This document shows positions 1-7,353 of a stretch of 16,016 bases of DNA, one piece after another (the first letter of the stretch is position 1; the number at the start of each line of letters is the position of its first letter). The stretch lies in assembly GCA_030064795.1 (NCBI GenBank), contig JASJEI010000224.1:1-16016 (forward strand), written 5' to 3'. A program made the position numbers and the translations under genes. The stretch is from Pleurocapsa sp. MO_226.B13. Lineage in GTDB: Bacteria; Cyanobacteriota; Cyanobacteriia; Cyanobacteriales; Xenococcaceae. The notes under the pieces were generated by a model. That model was not told the origin of the DNA. It saw nothing but the letters and a program-made list of their open reading frames with translations, and did no database searches.

Positions 1-716
1 GGTGTAATGTTCCTGCGGTGATTAGCACCCGTGCCTGTTCTAGTTGTTCTAGGGGAACTTGTATTTCGGCGATCGCTTTTGGTTCGGCTTGTTCTTATCA
101 GTTTGGCGCAACTTTAGGGGTGTTTAGTGCTGCTAAGTTACCTTATTTGGTAATTCCTTATCTGCTGTATCTAACCGCAACCACCTCGATCTATACTTAT
201 ATCATTTCTTCCCCTACAGCTAAATCGACTCAAAATCCCCTGGTAATTGAAGGAAGAGCATTTTTAGACTTTCCTCATTGGTCGGTCATTTGGCGCGAAG
301 CAAAGTCAACTATTAAGCAATTTTTGTTCAATGCGATTCCCATCTTTGTAGTTATTACGGTTATTGCTTCTGTATTGAATTGGTTAGGAGCGCTCGCAAC
401 TTTAGCCAATATTATCAATCCTTTGATGGGATTGTTTAACTTACCCCCTGAAGCTTCATTGCCTATCGTTTTAGCTTCTATTCGCAAAGACGGACTGCTG
501 CTGTTTGCCCAATCCGAAAATTTAATTAGGTTAACCCCATTACAAGTTTTGACTGGGGTTTATCTAGCAGGAGTCTTGCTACCTTGTTTAGTTACTCTGT
601 TAACCATTATGCGGGAAAAATCTTCTCGATTTGCCTTATTGCTGTTAGGTAAACAGGCGATCGCAGCGAGCGTTTTTTCTCTATTACTTGCTTGGGGAGG
701 ATTATTAATTAAGTAA
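1..716 (+). CDS. FeoB-like ferrous iron transporter, C-terminal part (5' end outside window)
   Basis: The reading frame is already open at base 3 and begins with CNVPAVISTR, which matches the GCxVPAxxxTR segment in the membrane core of FeoB. The GTG at 18 is therefore an internal valine, not a start. About 237 residues are visible. They include four or more hydrophobic stretches, the second Gate (nucleoside-recognition) domain, and the polar segment IRKDGLLLFA typical of that domain; the stop is TAA at 714-716. FeoB is an inner-membrane Fe(II) importer whose N-terminal G domain would lie to the left of the window. One odd point is the segment right after STR, CSSCSRGTC followed by SACS, where classical FeoB has a charged segment followed by a PFxSC-type motif. 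This suggests a divergent FeoB-like subfamily. The family assignment is fairly sure; the substrate is inferred. Confidence 0.78.
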   Translation, partial: CNVPAVISTRACSSCSRGTCISAIAFGSACSYQFGATLGVFSAAKLPYLVIPYLLYLTATTSIYTYIISSPTAKSTQNPLVIEGRAFLDFPHWSVIWREAKSTIKQFLFNAIPIFVVITVIASVLNWLGALATLANIINPLMGLFNLPPEASLPIVLASIRKDGLLLFAQSENLIRLTPLQVLTGVYLAGVLLPCLVTLLTIMREKSSRFALLLLGKQAIAASVFSLLLAWGGLLIK

Positions 717-723
717 TAGATAG

Positions 724-743
724 GGGCGATTCGCGAATCGCCC
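724..743. repeat. 20-bp perfect palindrome at the feoB-like/cobD junction
   Basis: GGGCGATTCGCGAATCGCCC is a perfect 20-bp inverted repeat with no loop, lying 8 bases after the feoB-like stop codon. It sits exactly where similarity of the opposite-strand cobD remnant to its family ends. A related sequence, ATTCGCGATTCGCC, occurs at 8975-8988 inside the MITE-like element further right. It could act as a transcription hairpin for the two convergent genes, but no T-tract follows on either strand. I read it as a dispersed repeat left at a breakpoint. Confidence 0.7.
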
Positions 744-763
744 GTACATAGATCGAGAATACA

Positions 764-1132
764 AGCAAATATCTTGCCGTTGAAGGTATTTAAAGCCCGT
801 TGATAATCGCTAAAGGCGGGAGTAATTATGTATGTAAAATTTTGTTGCGCTAGTTCCCTTGCTGCCCAAGTTAATAACTCTGCCGAACCGTTTCCAGGCA
901 AGATAAACTCAGGATCGATCTGATGATGTTGCGCCAGATGCGATCGCAATTGGGGATAATTGGGGTCGGGATATGCGGTTAACTTTGAAGTACTCTTAAT
1001 AACAGCAGCGATCGCGCTTTGGGGAGTACCGAAGGGGTTAATGCTGGCGGAAAAGTCGGTTAAAGCAGAAACTGGACAACCAGCAATTGTGGCTGCCCAA
1101 TTTAAGTTTCCACCGTGTAGTGGTCTGTTCAA
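764..1132 (-). pseudogene. cobD: cobD remnant (threonine-phosphate decarboxylase, PLP-dependent), 3' truncated
   Basis: The first ~123 codons, from a TTG at 1132, match the N-terminus of CobD/HisC-like aminotransferase-fold enzymes: PLHGGNLNWAA, then DFSASINPFG, YPDPNYPQLR, and the cofactor-phosphate loop PGNGSAELL. CobD makes (R)-1-amino-2-propanol phosphate for the cobalamin nucleotide loop and is normally about 350 residues. Here similarity stops near 764. The frame then runs through the palindrome at 724-743 and antisense through the end of the feoB-like gene to a stop at 560, giving a 190-codon chimera without the PLP-binding lysine region. The TTG start is only 20 bases after the HU stop codon, has no clear ribosome binding site, and an in-frame stop lies just upstream. 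It is almost certainly non-functional; a full-length copy elsewhere would be expected if the organism makes cobamides. Confidence 0.8.
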
Positions 1133-1152
1133 GAGCGATTATAAATCTCGAA

Positions 1153-1431
1153 CTACTTAGGTGCTACTTTCTCTTTGAAAAGTTTACCTGCCGAGAATGC
1201 AGGAACTTTAGTAGCGGGAATAGACATTTTCTCTCCTGTTTTAGGATTGCGTCCTTCTCTTTCTTTGCGATCGCGTCTTTCAAAAGAACCAAAACCAACT
1301 AGGGTTACTTTATCTCCTTCAGATACAGCTTCCATAATGGTTTCAATCGCAGCCGATAAGACAGCATCAGCTTGTTTTTTAGTTACAGTCGCTTTTTGAG
1401 AAATGCGATCGACTAGTTCACCTTTATTCAT
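1153..1431 (-). CDS. hup: DNA-binding protein HU
   Basis: This is a 92-residue nucleoid protein of the HU/IHF family. It opens MNKGELVDRIS, has the dimerisation helices, and carries the family signature GFGSFERRDRKEREGRNPK with the beta-arm tip RNPKTGE, whose proline intercalates into DNA. HU homodimers bend and compact DNA without strong sequence preference. Two in-frame ATGs exist, at 1437 and 1431. The Shine-Dalgarno AAGGAG (opposite strand of 1441-1446) lies only 3 bases from the first but 9 from the second, and MNKGEL is the usual HU N-terminus, so I choose 1431. The gene stands alone with its own probable promoter; the cobD remnant follows 20 bases downstream. Confidence 0.96.
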   Translation of the reverse strand: MNKGELVDRISQKATVTKKQADAVLSAAIETIMEAVSEGDKVTLVGFGSFERRDRKEREGRNPKTGEKMSIPATKVPAFSAGKLFKEKVAPK

Positions 1432-1440
1432 GGACATGGT

Positions 1441-1446
1441 CTCCTT
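1441..1446 (-). promoter_or_regulatory. Ribosome binding site deciding the HU start
   Basis: AAGGAG on the minus strand. The spacer is 3 bases to the ATG at 1437, which is too short, and 9 bases to the ATG at 1431. This supports the shorter protein. Confidence 0.75.
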
Positions 1447-1527
1447 CTTGTACTTGTTTTGTGTTTTGTGTGTATTTTGCTCTCAATAATTGAGAACTTA
1501 GGTTTTGAAAATGAATTACCAGCCTAA

Positions 1528-1536
1528 TTTATAGCA
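1528..1536 (-). promoter_or_regulatory. Possible extended -10 promoter for the HU gene
   Basis: The minus strand reads TGCTATAAA, which fits an extended -10 (TGnTATAAT) and lies about 95 bases before the HU start. No convincing -35 is visible, which is common for extended -10 promoters. The call rests on motif resemblance and position only. Confidence 0.35.
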
Positions 1537-1587
1537 TCTGAGTTCTAAAAACCCACAACGTTTTTATAGACTATGTTTTTCAAAGTT

Positions 1588-1607
1588 AGTCACGGATTTT
1601 CGTGACT
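1588..1607 (-). terminator. Inverted repeat after pilQ, possible weak terminator
   Basis: AGTCACG (1588-1594) and CGTGACT (1601-1607) form a 7-bp stem with a 6-base loop, about 120 bases downstream of the pilQ stop and between the pil operon and HU. The minus strand continues AACTTTGAAAAAC rather than with a U-tract. It is therefore at best a weak intrinsic terminator, and could instead be an operator or a processing hairpin. Confidence 0.35.
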
Positions 1608-1725
1608 GCCTTATTCTAAGCTCTACTTGACGAATATGGATCGTTGAAAGCATTAATTTATATAGATTTCAACAATTTTTTCGATTTCAGCTACCGAAAA
1701 ACTACCACAAAACAAGTAAATGAGA

Positions 1726-4221
1726 CTAGTTGCCAAGTACCCCAACCCCTTCTTTATAAAGGACTTCACGGCTTTCTTTGCTAGGAGAAAAGTTGCTTGC
1801 CAAGCCCGCATCCTCTTCGACGATTTCAGGAGTTAACAAAACTATTACTTCTGCCCTTTCGCTAGCTTTGTCGGTGCTTCTAAACAGAGAACCTAGTAAA
1901 GGAATATCGCCCAAAATAGGTACTTTGGAAATAGTAGTTCGTTCTTGGTCTTGAATAATTCCCGATAAAATTAAAGTCTGACCATCCCGTAAGCGCACTA
2001 AACCAGAACTGAGTTCCCGTTTACTTAGTAAGTTAAGCACGTTAACTGCACCACCACCACTATCAAAGCTTTGAGTCGCACCAATAGAACTAACGGTAGG
2101 ACTGACTGACATGGAAACAAAACCGTTGTCGTCAATGCGTTCTACGTTAACTGTCAAGACAACACCAGCCTCGGCAATTACAGGAGTAATAGTTCTTGCA
2201 CCTGAATCTCCATCAATTTCGGTTTCGACGCTTTCAACAATGTTCTGAGCTAGTTTTACTGTAGCTTCCTGTCCTTCCTGCACCATTAAAGTTGGATCGG
2301 TCAGAATTTTGGCATTACCACTTGTTACACGAGCTTCTAAGAGGGCAAGAAATTTGTCGGGATATTGGAACAAACTAGGTAGTGCAGATGTTGCAGAACC
2401 TACGGTTCCACGAGAAAGACTCGCTTCTCCGTCTTCATCTATTGTAATTACATTGTCATCAGCCAAAGTCACCTCTGTTATGCCTGGAGTGAAAGGATCT
2501 CCAGAAATTGCTGCTCTTTGACTAAAAAAGGTACGTGCGCCTGGATTTTCTAATCTAGTTAAGTTTCCACCATTAATTTGTATAGTACCTGGATCGGTTC
2601 CTCCAATTACAATACCTGGTTCGTCTAAGTTAAGAAAAGTGCCAGCATCAGCAAAGGGATTTACTATTGTGGGAGGATTAGAAATTCTTCCTATGTCACT
2701 ATTTAATTCGGCACTAGTTGGTGGTGCGGTTTCGCCAAATCTTAGGGATGCCGAACCATTATCCTGTACAAAGAAACTATCATTTACCCCAAAGGAGAAA
2801 CTGCTGTTAAAGATATCTTGATTGAGCAGATTGACATCAATTACCTTAACGTTGACTGCTACCTGACGACGACGGGCATCTAGTTGAGTCAGCATTGCGG
2901 TGGCAATTTCTACCTTACGGGGTTCGCCCACCAGAGTAATAGCATTAAGTCTACCGTCAGTGGAAACTTGTAGTCCTCTGAGCATTAATGCTTGTGTACC
3001 AGTTTCATCATCGCTACCGCCATCTAAATCGCTCAATTCTGCACTAGATTCTGTTCTTTGAACCACCCTACCTGTTTCTGGGTTGATAACTTCTTCTACT
3101 TCACTGGTGAGTCTTTTTCCTTTTGCCCCTTGACTAGCTAAAAATAGGGCTGCATTTTCGGCAGTTACCTGATTTAAACGCAGAGTACGGCTAATTAGGT
3201 TACGTGCTTGAGCGGGTAGTTGTTCCCCGACGTAAATTAGATTGCCCCGACGGTTGGCATTTAAGCCTGAAACTAAGAGAACTGAGTTGAATACTTCCTG
3301 TACTGGTTGATTTTGTAGATCCAAAGAAATAGTAGGGCCTGTTTCTTCGTCGTTTCTACCTCTACCACCTTCTTCGTCACCACCAGCAAAGACGATATTT
3401 AAGTTTGCCGAACGAGCCAGGAGGGACAAAACTTCTCTAACTGGTGCATCTCGCAAGACTAAACGAGGAACTAAGGCTCTCGAACCGAGGTCTACCATAT
3501 CGGGCATGGTGCTGATATTGGAAATAGCCATATCTCCCACAGGAGGGGCAACAGCGCGGGGTAAGGTAGCTTGACCAGAATCCTGAGACTGATAAATTCT
3601 TTCTTTAACTTCGCTCAGGCGATTATCGTTAATGGTAATTTCTGGGTTGGGAATTAGAACATCTTGATTTTCCTGGTTTTTGCTAGAAGCTAAAGTTGAT
3701 TTTTTATCGTCTTTAGTCTTTTTCTGACCGAGTGCAGATTTGTAGGTTTGCTTGATGTTAGTAACGGCTTTACTGCTTAATTCTTTTAATTCTCTTTGGA
3801 AAGATTGAGCTTTAGTGACGCGGTTAAGACTGAGAATTAAGTTATCGCCTTCTTGTTTTAGCAGATGCTCGATCGCACTATCGGCTTCAGTAGAGATTAG
3901 AATCTGAGTATGTTCGCGATCGACTTGATTAACTTCTACGGCTTTTATTCCAGGTAGAGGATTTTTTTGTTTAAAAGAATCACCGACTGGTAAGTCTAAA
4001 TTAGTATTAAGTAGATTAGCTTCAATAGTATTACCCTTACGTAGAGTGAAAAAAGAGGCATTAGTATCAGTACTAGATGCTGATAGTTTTAGTTCCAGTT
4101 GGTTATTATTTTTTTCTAGCTCAATATTGGTAATGTTTCGCTCCGCAGCTATTGAAGGAGTAGCCATCAACATAACCGTTAAGGCACTTAAAAATCCAAG
4201 GCGATCGCAATAGTTTTTCAC
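1726..4221 (-). CDS. pilQ: Type IV pilus secretin PilQ
   Basis: This 831-residue protein forms the outer-membrane channel through which the type IV pilus passes. Residues 1-26 are a Sec signal peptide ending SIAA. Residues ~30-130 fit an AMIN domain, which binds peptidoglycan in cyanobacterial PilQ. A low-complexity linker follows to ~235. Then come an STN/N0-type domain (~255-325, LVLRDAPVREVLSLLARSAN), an N1-like domain ending near TQLDARRRQVAVNVKVIDVN, and the C-terminal secretin domain (~620-800) with the hallmark ILSGII...KVPILGDIPLLGSLF and VIVLLTPEIV. The start is GTG, supported by GAGGA seven bases upstream. It is the last gene of pilMNOQ, 81 bases after pilO. There is no pilP, as usual in cyanobacteria. 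The assignment is very secure. Confidence 0.95.
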   Translation of the reverse strand: MKNYCDRLGFLSALTVMLMATPSIAAERNITNIELEKNNNQLELKLSASSTDTNASFFTLRKGNTIEANLLNTNLDLPVGDSFKQKNPLPGIKAVEVNQVDREHTQILISTEADSAIEHLLKQEGDNLILSLNRVTKAQSFQRELKELSSKAVTNIKQTYKSALGQKKTKDDKKSTLASSKNQENQDVLIPNPEITINDNRLSEVKERIYQSQDSGQATLPRAVAPPVGDMAISNISTMPDMVDLGSRALVPRLVLRDAPVREVLSLLARSANLNIVFAGGDEEGGRGRNDEETGPTISLDLQNQPVQEVFNSVLLVSGLNANRRGNLIYVGEQLPAQARNLISRTLRLNQVTAENAALFLASQGAKGKRLTSEVEEVINPETGRVVQRTESSAELSDLDGGSDDETGTQALMLRGLQVSTDGRLNAITLVGEPRKVEIATAMLTQLDARRRQVAVNVKVIDVNLLNQDIFNSSFSFGVNDSFFVQDNGSASLRFGETAPPTSAELNSDIGRISNPPTIVNPFADAGTFLNLDEPGIVIGGTDPGTIQINGGNLTRLENPGARTFFSQRAAISGDPFTPGITEVTLADDNVITIDEDGEASLSRGTVGSATSALPSLFQYPDKFLALLEARVTSGNAKILTDPTLMVQEGQEATVKLAQNIVESVETEIDGDSGARTITPVIAEAGVVLTVNVERIDDNGFVSMSVSPTVSSIGATQSFDSGGGAVNVLNLLSKRELSSGLVRLRDGQTLILSGIIQDQERTTISKVPILGDIPLLGSLFRSTDKASERAEVIVLLTPEIVEEDAGLASNFSPSKESREVLYKEGVGVLGN

Positions 4222-4228
4222 TGTTTAT

Positions 4229-4233
4229 TCCTC
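4229..4233 (-). promoter_or_regulatory. Ribosome binding site for the GTG start of pilQ
   Basis: GAGGA on the minus strand sits 7 bases before the GTG at 4221. It supports a non-ATG start directly ahead of the signal peptide MKNYCDRLGF. Confidence 0.65.
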
Positions 4234-4302
4234 AACCTATACTGTTAGTAAATATATTTTGGCTCGTACTAATATTTAGTTAGTAATATCAATTTTTCTC
4301 GG

Positions 4303-5085
4303 TTACTCATCTTTGTTGTTACGTCTATTTCTGCGCTGAGAACGCTCTTCTTGTTCTGCCTGTTCGTCAGCTTTTTTCGCTTGTTCTAATTCGGCTTGAC
4401 TCAAGGGTAAAATCGCATCTAACTTGATTTGAGTTTTTAACTCTGCTTGTTTACCAGGTACGATTTCGCTGTTAGTGCTGGTCAAAATTGCCGTCGGCTT
4501 TTCTGTCACCGTCGAACTAATGCTTTGTACCATTAATAGAGGTTGCAAACGCTCTATATCCTGCAAAATCTGTTTGGTTTCGTTGAATGTACCTTCAATC
4601 GTTAAAGAAATTCCTTTTCGTTTGAGTTTTCCCTGAATTTCTGCACCCAAAGAAGCATCATCAATAGTACTAATATTAGTATCGGGTTGATACTGCACTA
4701 AATCTGCTTGATTGGCAGCGATAAAGTTATCAAGATCTAGCAACAACGTATCGAGGTCTTTTTCACTAGTAAACATCGACAAAACGCGAGATTTTAAGAT
4801 ATTTTTTTCAGCTAAATCTGCTTGTAATTGAGCTAATTTTAGCTGAAGATCTCCCGTTTTAATTTTATCTAGTTGTCCCTGTAGTTCTTGCTTTTTAACA
4901 GCTGCTTGACTGTATTTTTCTTGAGCGGGTCTGACAAAGTTAATAAAGCCATATCCAGCTAAAGCAATACCTGCAACTGCGATCGCAATCCCCATAACCA
5001 TGGGAGTAAAAGTAATTCCAAATGCAGAGGGATAATCGCTTTCTAAACCCTGTTCTTCCCCTGCAAAATCGTCAGCAAAGGTCAT
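4303..5085 (-). CDS. pilO: Type IV pilus inner-membrane alignment protein PilO
   Basis: This 260-residue protein has one membrane helix near residues 31-52 (MVMGIAIAVAGIALAGYGFI), a coiled coil at ~55-100 and a ferredoxin-like periplasmic domain containing SLTIEGTFNETKQILQDIERL. This is the standard PilO plan: a bitopic protein that pairs with PilN to link the cytoplasmic PilM platform to the secretin. The C-terminal tail is strongly charged (QEERSQRRNRRNNKDE). Its ATG overlaps the pilN stop in an ATGA (5082-5085), which implies translational coupling. AAGGAG lies 10 bases upstream of the start. Sequence conservation in PilO is low, so position in the operon is part of the evidence. Confidence 0.88.
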   Translation of the reverse strand: MTFADDFAGEEQGLESDYPSAFGITFTPMVMGIAIAVAGIALAGYGFINFVRPAQEKYSQAAVKKQELQGQLDKIKTGDLQLKLAQLQADLAEKNILKSRVLSMFTSEKDLDTLLLDLDNFIAANQADLVQYQPDTNISTIDDASLGAEIQGKLKRKGISLTIEGTFNETKQILQDIERLQPLLMVQSISSTVTEKPTAILTSTNSEIVPGKQAELKTQIKLDAILPLSQAELEQAKKADEQAEQEERSQRRNRRNNKDE

Positions 5086-5834
5086 TTTAGTTCTGCTCCT
5101 TTTTGTTCTAATATTTTTAGTCGAGTTACTAAACCAGTCGAACCTTTTTTCTCAATTTCTTCAATCAAACTAGATGAAGGAATATTTTTTAATTGGGCTG
5201 AGATAGTGTATTTAATCCCTTGAGGAATTTCTAAAGAAGCGTTATCGGGAACGTTATCTTCATTTTCAATTTCTACAGGGAAATTAGTAACTCCAGCGGT
5301 ATTTAATTTAATTTGTTGGGGGTCGAAAAAAGGCGATCGCTGGAGAAATAAAACGAAATCATTAACATCAGCATAAGAACGAGCCGTACCTGCCAAATTG
5401 ATCCCCGTACTCTCTCCCGAACCACTTTGTTGAATGGAATTTACCTGAACTCCAGGGGGAGTGCGATCGCTAACTTCCTGCATAATAGCTGCCCAGGGTT
5501 TGATTCTTTCAAATACTCCCACTAAAGCGGTTATTTCTTGCTCTGCCTGTTGAATTTCGGCATTTGCTGCTTCAATCTTTTGGTTTTGATTGCCCAGATC
5601 GGCAATTTCATTTTCAATCTCTTTTATTTCTTGTTCTACAGCAGCGGTTTTAGCATTTACGCTTTGCAAGTAACCAAAAGTAATTGCTGGTGCAATTAAA
5701 GCTACTATTACTCCAACCGCGATCGGTATTTTATCTGCAATTGAAGGTTCTTTTTTCTCGACAAGACTATCAGTAACCTCTGTGGATTTATCTAGTCCTC
5801 TATCCCTAAGAAAATTAATATCTAAGTTATACAT
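5082..5834 (-). CDS. pilN: Type IV pilus assembly protein PilN
   Basis: This 250-residue bitopic membrane protein has a short cytoplasmic N-terminus holding LDINFLRDR, the equivalent of the INLL-type motif that docks PilN into PilM. One membrane helix follows at ~36-60 (IAVGVIVALIAPAITFGYL), then a coiled coil (~62-105, rich in E, I and Q) and a small periplasmic domain with the pattern TPPGVQVNSIQQSG...INLAGTARSYADVNDFVLFLQRSPFF, characteristic of the PilN family. With PilO it forms the periplasmic ring that aligns the pilus machine. It starts 53 bases after pilM and overlaps pilO by 4 bases. No strong ribosome binding site is visible before the ATG. Confidence 0.9.
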   Translation of the reverse strand: MYNLDINFLRDRGLDKSTEVTDSLVEKKEPSIADKIPIAVGVIVALIAPAITFGYLQSVNAKTAAVEQEIKEIENEIADLGNQNQKIEAANAEIQQAEQEITALVGVFERIKPWAAIMQEVSDRTPPGVQVNSIQQSGSGESTGINLAGTARSYADVNDFVLFLQRSPFFDPQQIKLNTAGVTNFPVEIENEDNVPDNASLEIPQGIKYTISAQLKNIPSSSLIEEIEKKGSTGLVTRLKILEQKGAELK

Positions 5835-5887
5835 AAAGTCATACCAAGTTTAAAAATAATACCTACTTTTTCAGAGTTTTTCTCTAG

Positions 5888-6991
5888 TTAGATATCGCGC
5901 ATTCCCAAACCCAAAACTATCCCCAATCCTGGACGCTGTTCGGGAGCAATATCTTGACTAGTATCTAAACCAAGAGTTGCTATTGGGTCTATTTTCATCG
6001 TCGGTAAATTGAGTTTTTGAGTGAAAAACTCATCTACTTGAGTAATACCCGCGCCTGGCCCTGCTAAGAGCAATTGAGCTATTTCTAAATCTTCACTTTG
6101 ATTAATATAAAAGTTAATCGAACGACTCAATTCTTCGGTTAATTCTCCTAGAATTTTCATTAAGGCTGCTTTACCCGATTCGATTTGCGCTGAATCAATA
6201 TCCCCCGAATCTTCTAGTCCATCAATGATATCTATGTCGTGAAGTAACTCTGTTGCACCTGTTTCTGGTAAACCCATAGCTTGAGAAAAAGCACTACGCA
6301 TCTGATAAGTTCCGATCGGTACGGTTCGAGAAAACTGAGGAACTCCTTCTACTACAATCGCGATTTCTGTACTGTCAAATTCCACATCGACTAGCACTAC
6401 AGCTTCTTTTGAACCAAACTGTCTTAATTGTTCTCTAATGGTTCTAATTAAAGCAAAGCTATTAATTTCTAGAACTCCCATTTGTAGATCTGCTTGCTGA
6501 AAAATTTCGTTGTAAAGATCTGTTACTTCTTTTTTGGTTGCTACCAACAAAACATTAACTTTTTCAATACCATCTTCGTCCATAAAATAACCCAGTTTGG
6601 CATAATCCAGGTCTACTTCTTCCCTGGGATATGGTAGATGCATACTGGCTTCGTGTACCATAACCATATCTTTTAATTCCTCTTCGTCCAATTCAGCAGG
6701 AACAGAAATAACTCGAATAATTGCCTCCCTCATTGGTACGGCAGTAGACACCTTTTTGGCACTAATTTTATTAGCTTGGAGAGTATCTTTAATTAACTCT
6801 GAGAGACTAAGAGAATCAATAATTTGCCCATCCTCAAATACTCCTTCAGGAATATCGGCTGAGACATTTTTTAGTAGTTTATACTGCTGTCCTTTTTTAG
6901 TTATCTGAGCAATATTAATTCTTTGGGGATTGATTTCAATTCCAATATTGCCTCCTTTCTTGGCAAAGATATTAGGTAAATTATTTAGCAT
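5888..6991 (-). CDS. pilM: Type IV pilus assembly ATPase-like protein PilM
   Basis: This 367-residue protein has an actin-like fold and no membrane segment. It opens GIEINPQRINIAQI, the first phosphate-loop strand of the family. A SHS2-type middle part follows (MREAIIRVISVPAELDEEELKDMV and LVATKKEVTDLYNEIFQQADL), then VVLVDVEFDSTEIAIV (second phosphate loop) and LLLAGPGAGITQVDEFF near the C-terminus. PilM binds ATP and the PilN tail on the cytoplasmic face and is needed for pilus-driven motility and natural competence. It is the first gene of the operon. AGGA seven bases before the ATG is a plausible ribosome binding site, and the promoter must lie in 6992-7353. Confidence 0.92.
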   Translation of the reverse strand: MLNNLPNIFAKKGGNIGIEINPQRINIAQITKKGQQYKLLKNVSADIPEGVFEDGQIIDSLSLSELIKDTLQANKISAKKVSTAVPMREAIIRVISVPAELDEEELKDMVMVHEASMHLPYPREEVDLDYAKLGYFMDEDGIEKVNVLLVATKKEVTDLYNEIFQQADLQMGVLEINSFALIRTIREQLRQFGSKEAVVLVDVEFDSTEIAIVVEGVPQFSRTVPIGTYQMRSAFSQAMGLPETGATELLHDIDIIDGLEDSGDIDSAQIESGKAALMKILGELTEELSRSINFYINQSEDLEIAQLLLAGPGAGITQVDEFFTQKLNLPTMKIDPIATLGLDTSQDIAPEQRPGLGIVLGLGMRDI

Positions 6992-7353
6992 ATCTCCGTC
7001 CTAAGTAGTGTTTCAAAAGTTTTACCTCAACCTTGACTCTGAAGATCTTTTTTTAGTCCAATCGAACCAAAATATCCTAGTTACTCATTAACCAAAAACT
7101 TTATTTTGAGATTTGTAATCAACGATTTATTGCTTGCTAAATAACTAATCATGAGTTAAACAAAATTAAATTGGCTCAATAATAGGCTAGTCACAATCGA
7201 CATTGTAGCTGCTATATCTAGATTTTTTGATAAGTAGATGCACTGAAAAAAAAGCTATCCATATATATAGAAATAGTTAAATTTACGCATAGATATTGCC
7301 ATTTTTACTTATAAATAATATTGTTTGTTTTAGGGTTTATTTTGAGCGAAGCA
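6992..7353. promoter_or_regulatory. Divergent AT-rich intergenic region, pilMNOQ / substrate-binding protein
   Basis: These 362 bases separate two divergent transcription units and must hold both promoters. The sequence is strongly AT-rich, with an ATATATATAG run at 7261-7270 and several A- or T-tracts. TATAAA at 7310-7315 could be a -10 for the rightward gene, but no well-placed -35 accompanies it. A TTG at 7321 opens the rightward frame 11 codons before the preferred ATG. I see no gene, RNA or clear dyad operator here. Confidence 0.5.

Noticed and set aside
724..743. The palindrome as a strong rho-independent terminator for the feoB-like gene
   Set aside because: It has no loop and no T-tract on either side, so a dispersed repeat is the better reading; any terminating role would be weak.
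560..763. Continuation of the cobD frame to a stop at 560, which would give a 190-residue protein
   Set aside because: These codons are antisense to the palindrome and to the end of the feoB-like gene and show no CobD features. The frame is open by chance.
960..1302. Short rightward frames of 66-74 codons across the cobD remnant and HU gene
   Set aside because: They lie opposite the cobD remnant and the HU gene, have no family features, and their composition follows the antisense of the true genes.
1726..6991. Missing pilP in the pilus operon as a possible novelty
   Set aside because: Cyanobacterial type IV pilus operons normally run pilMNOQ without pilP, so this is ordinary.
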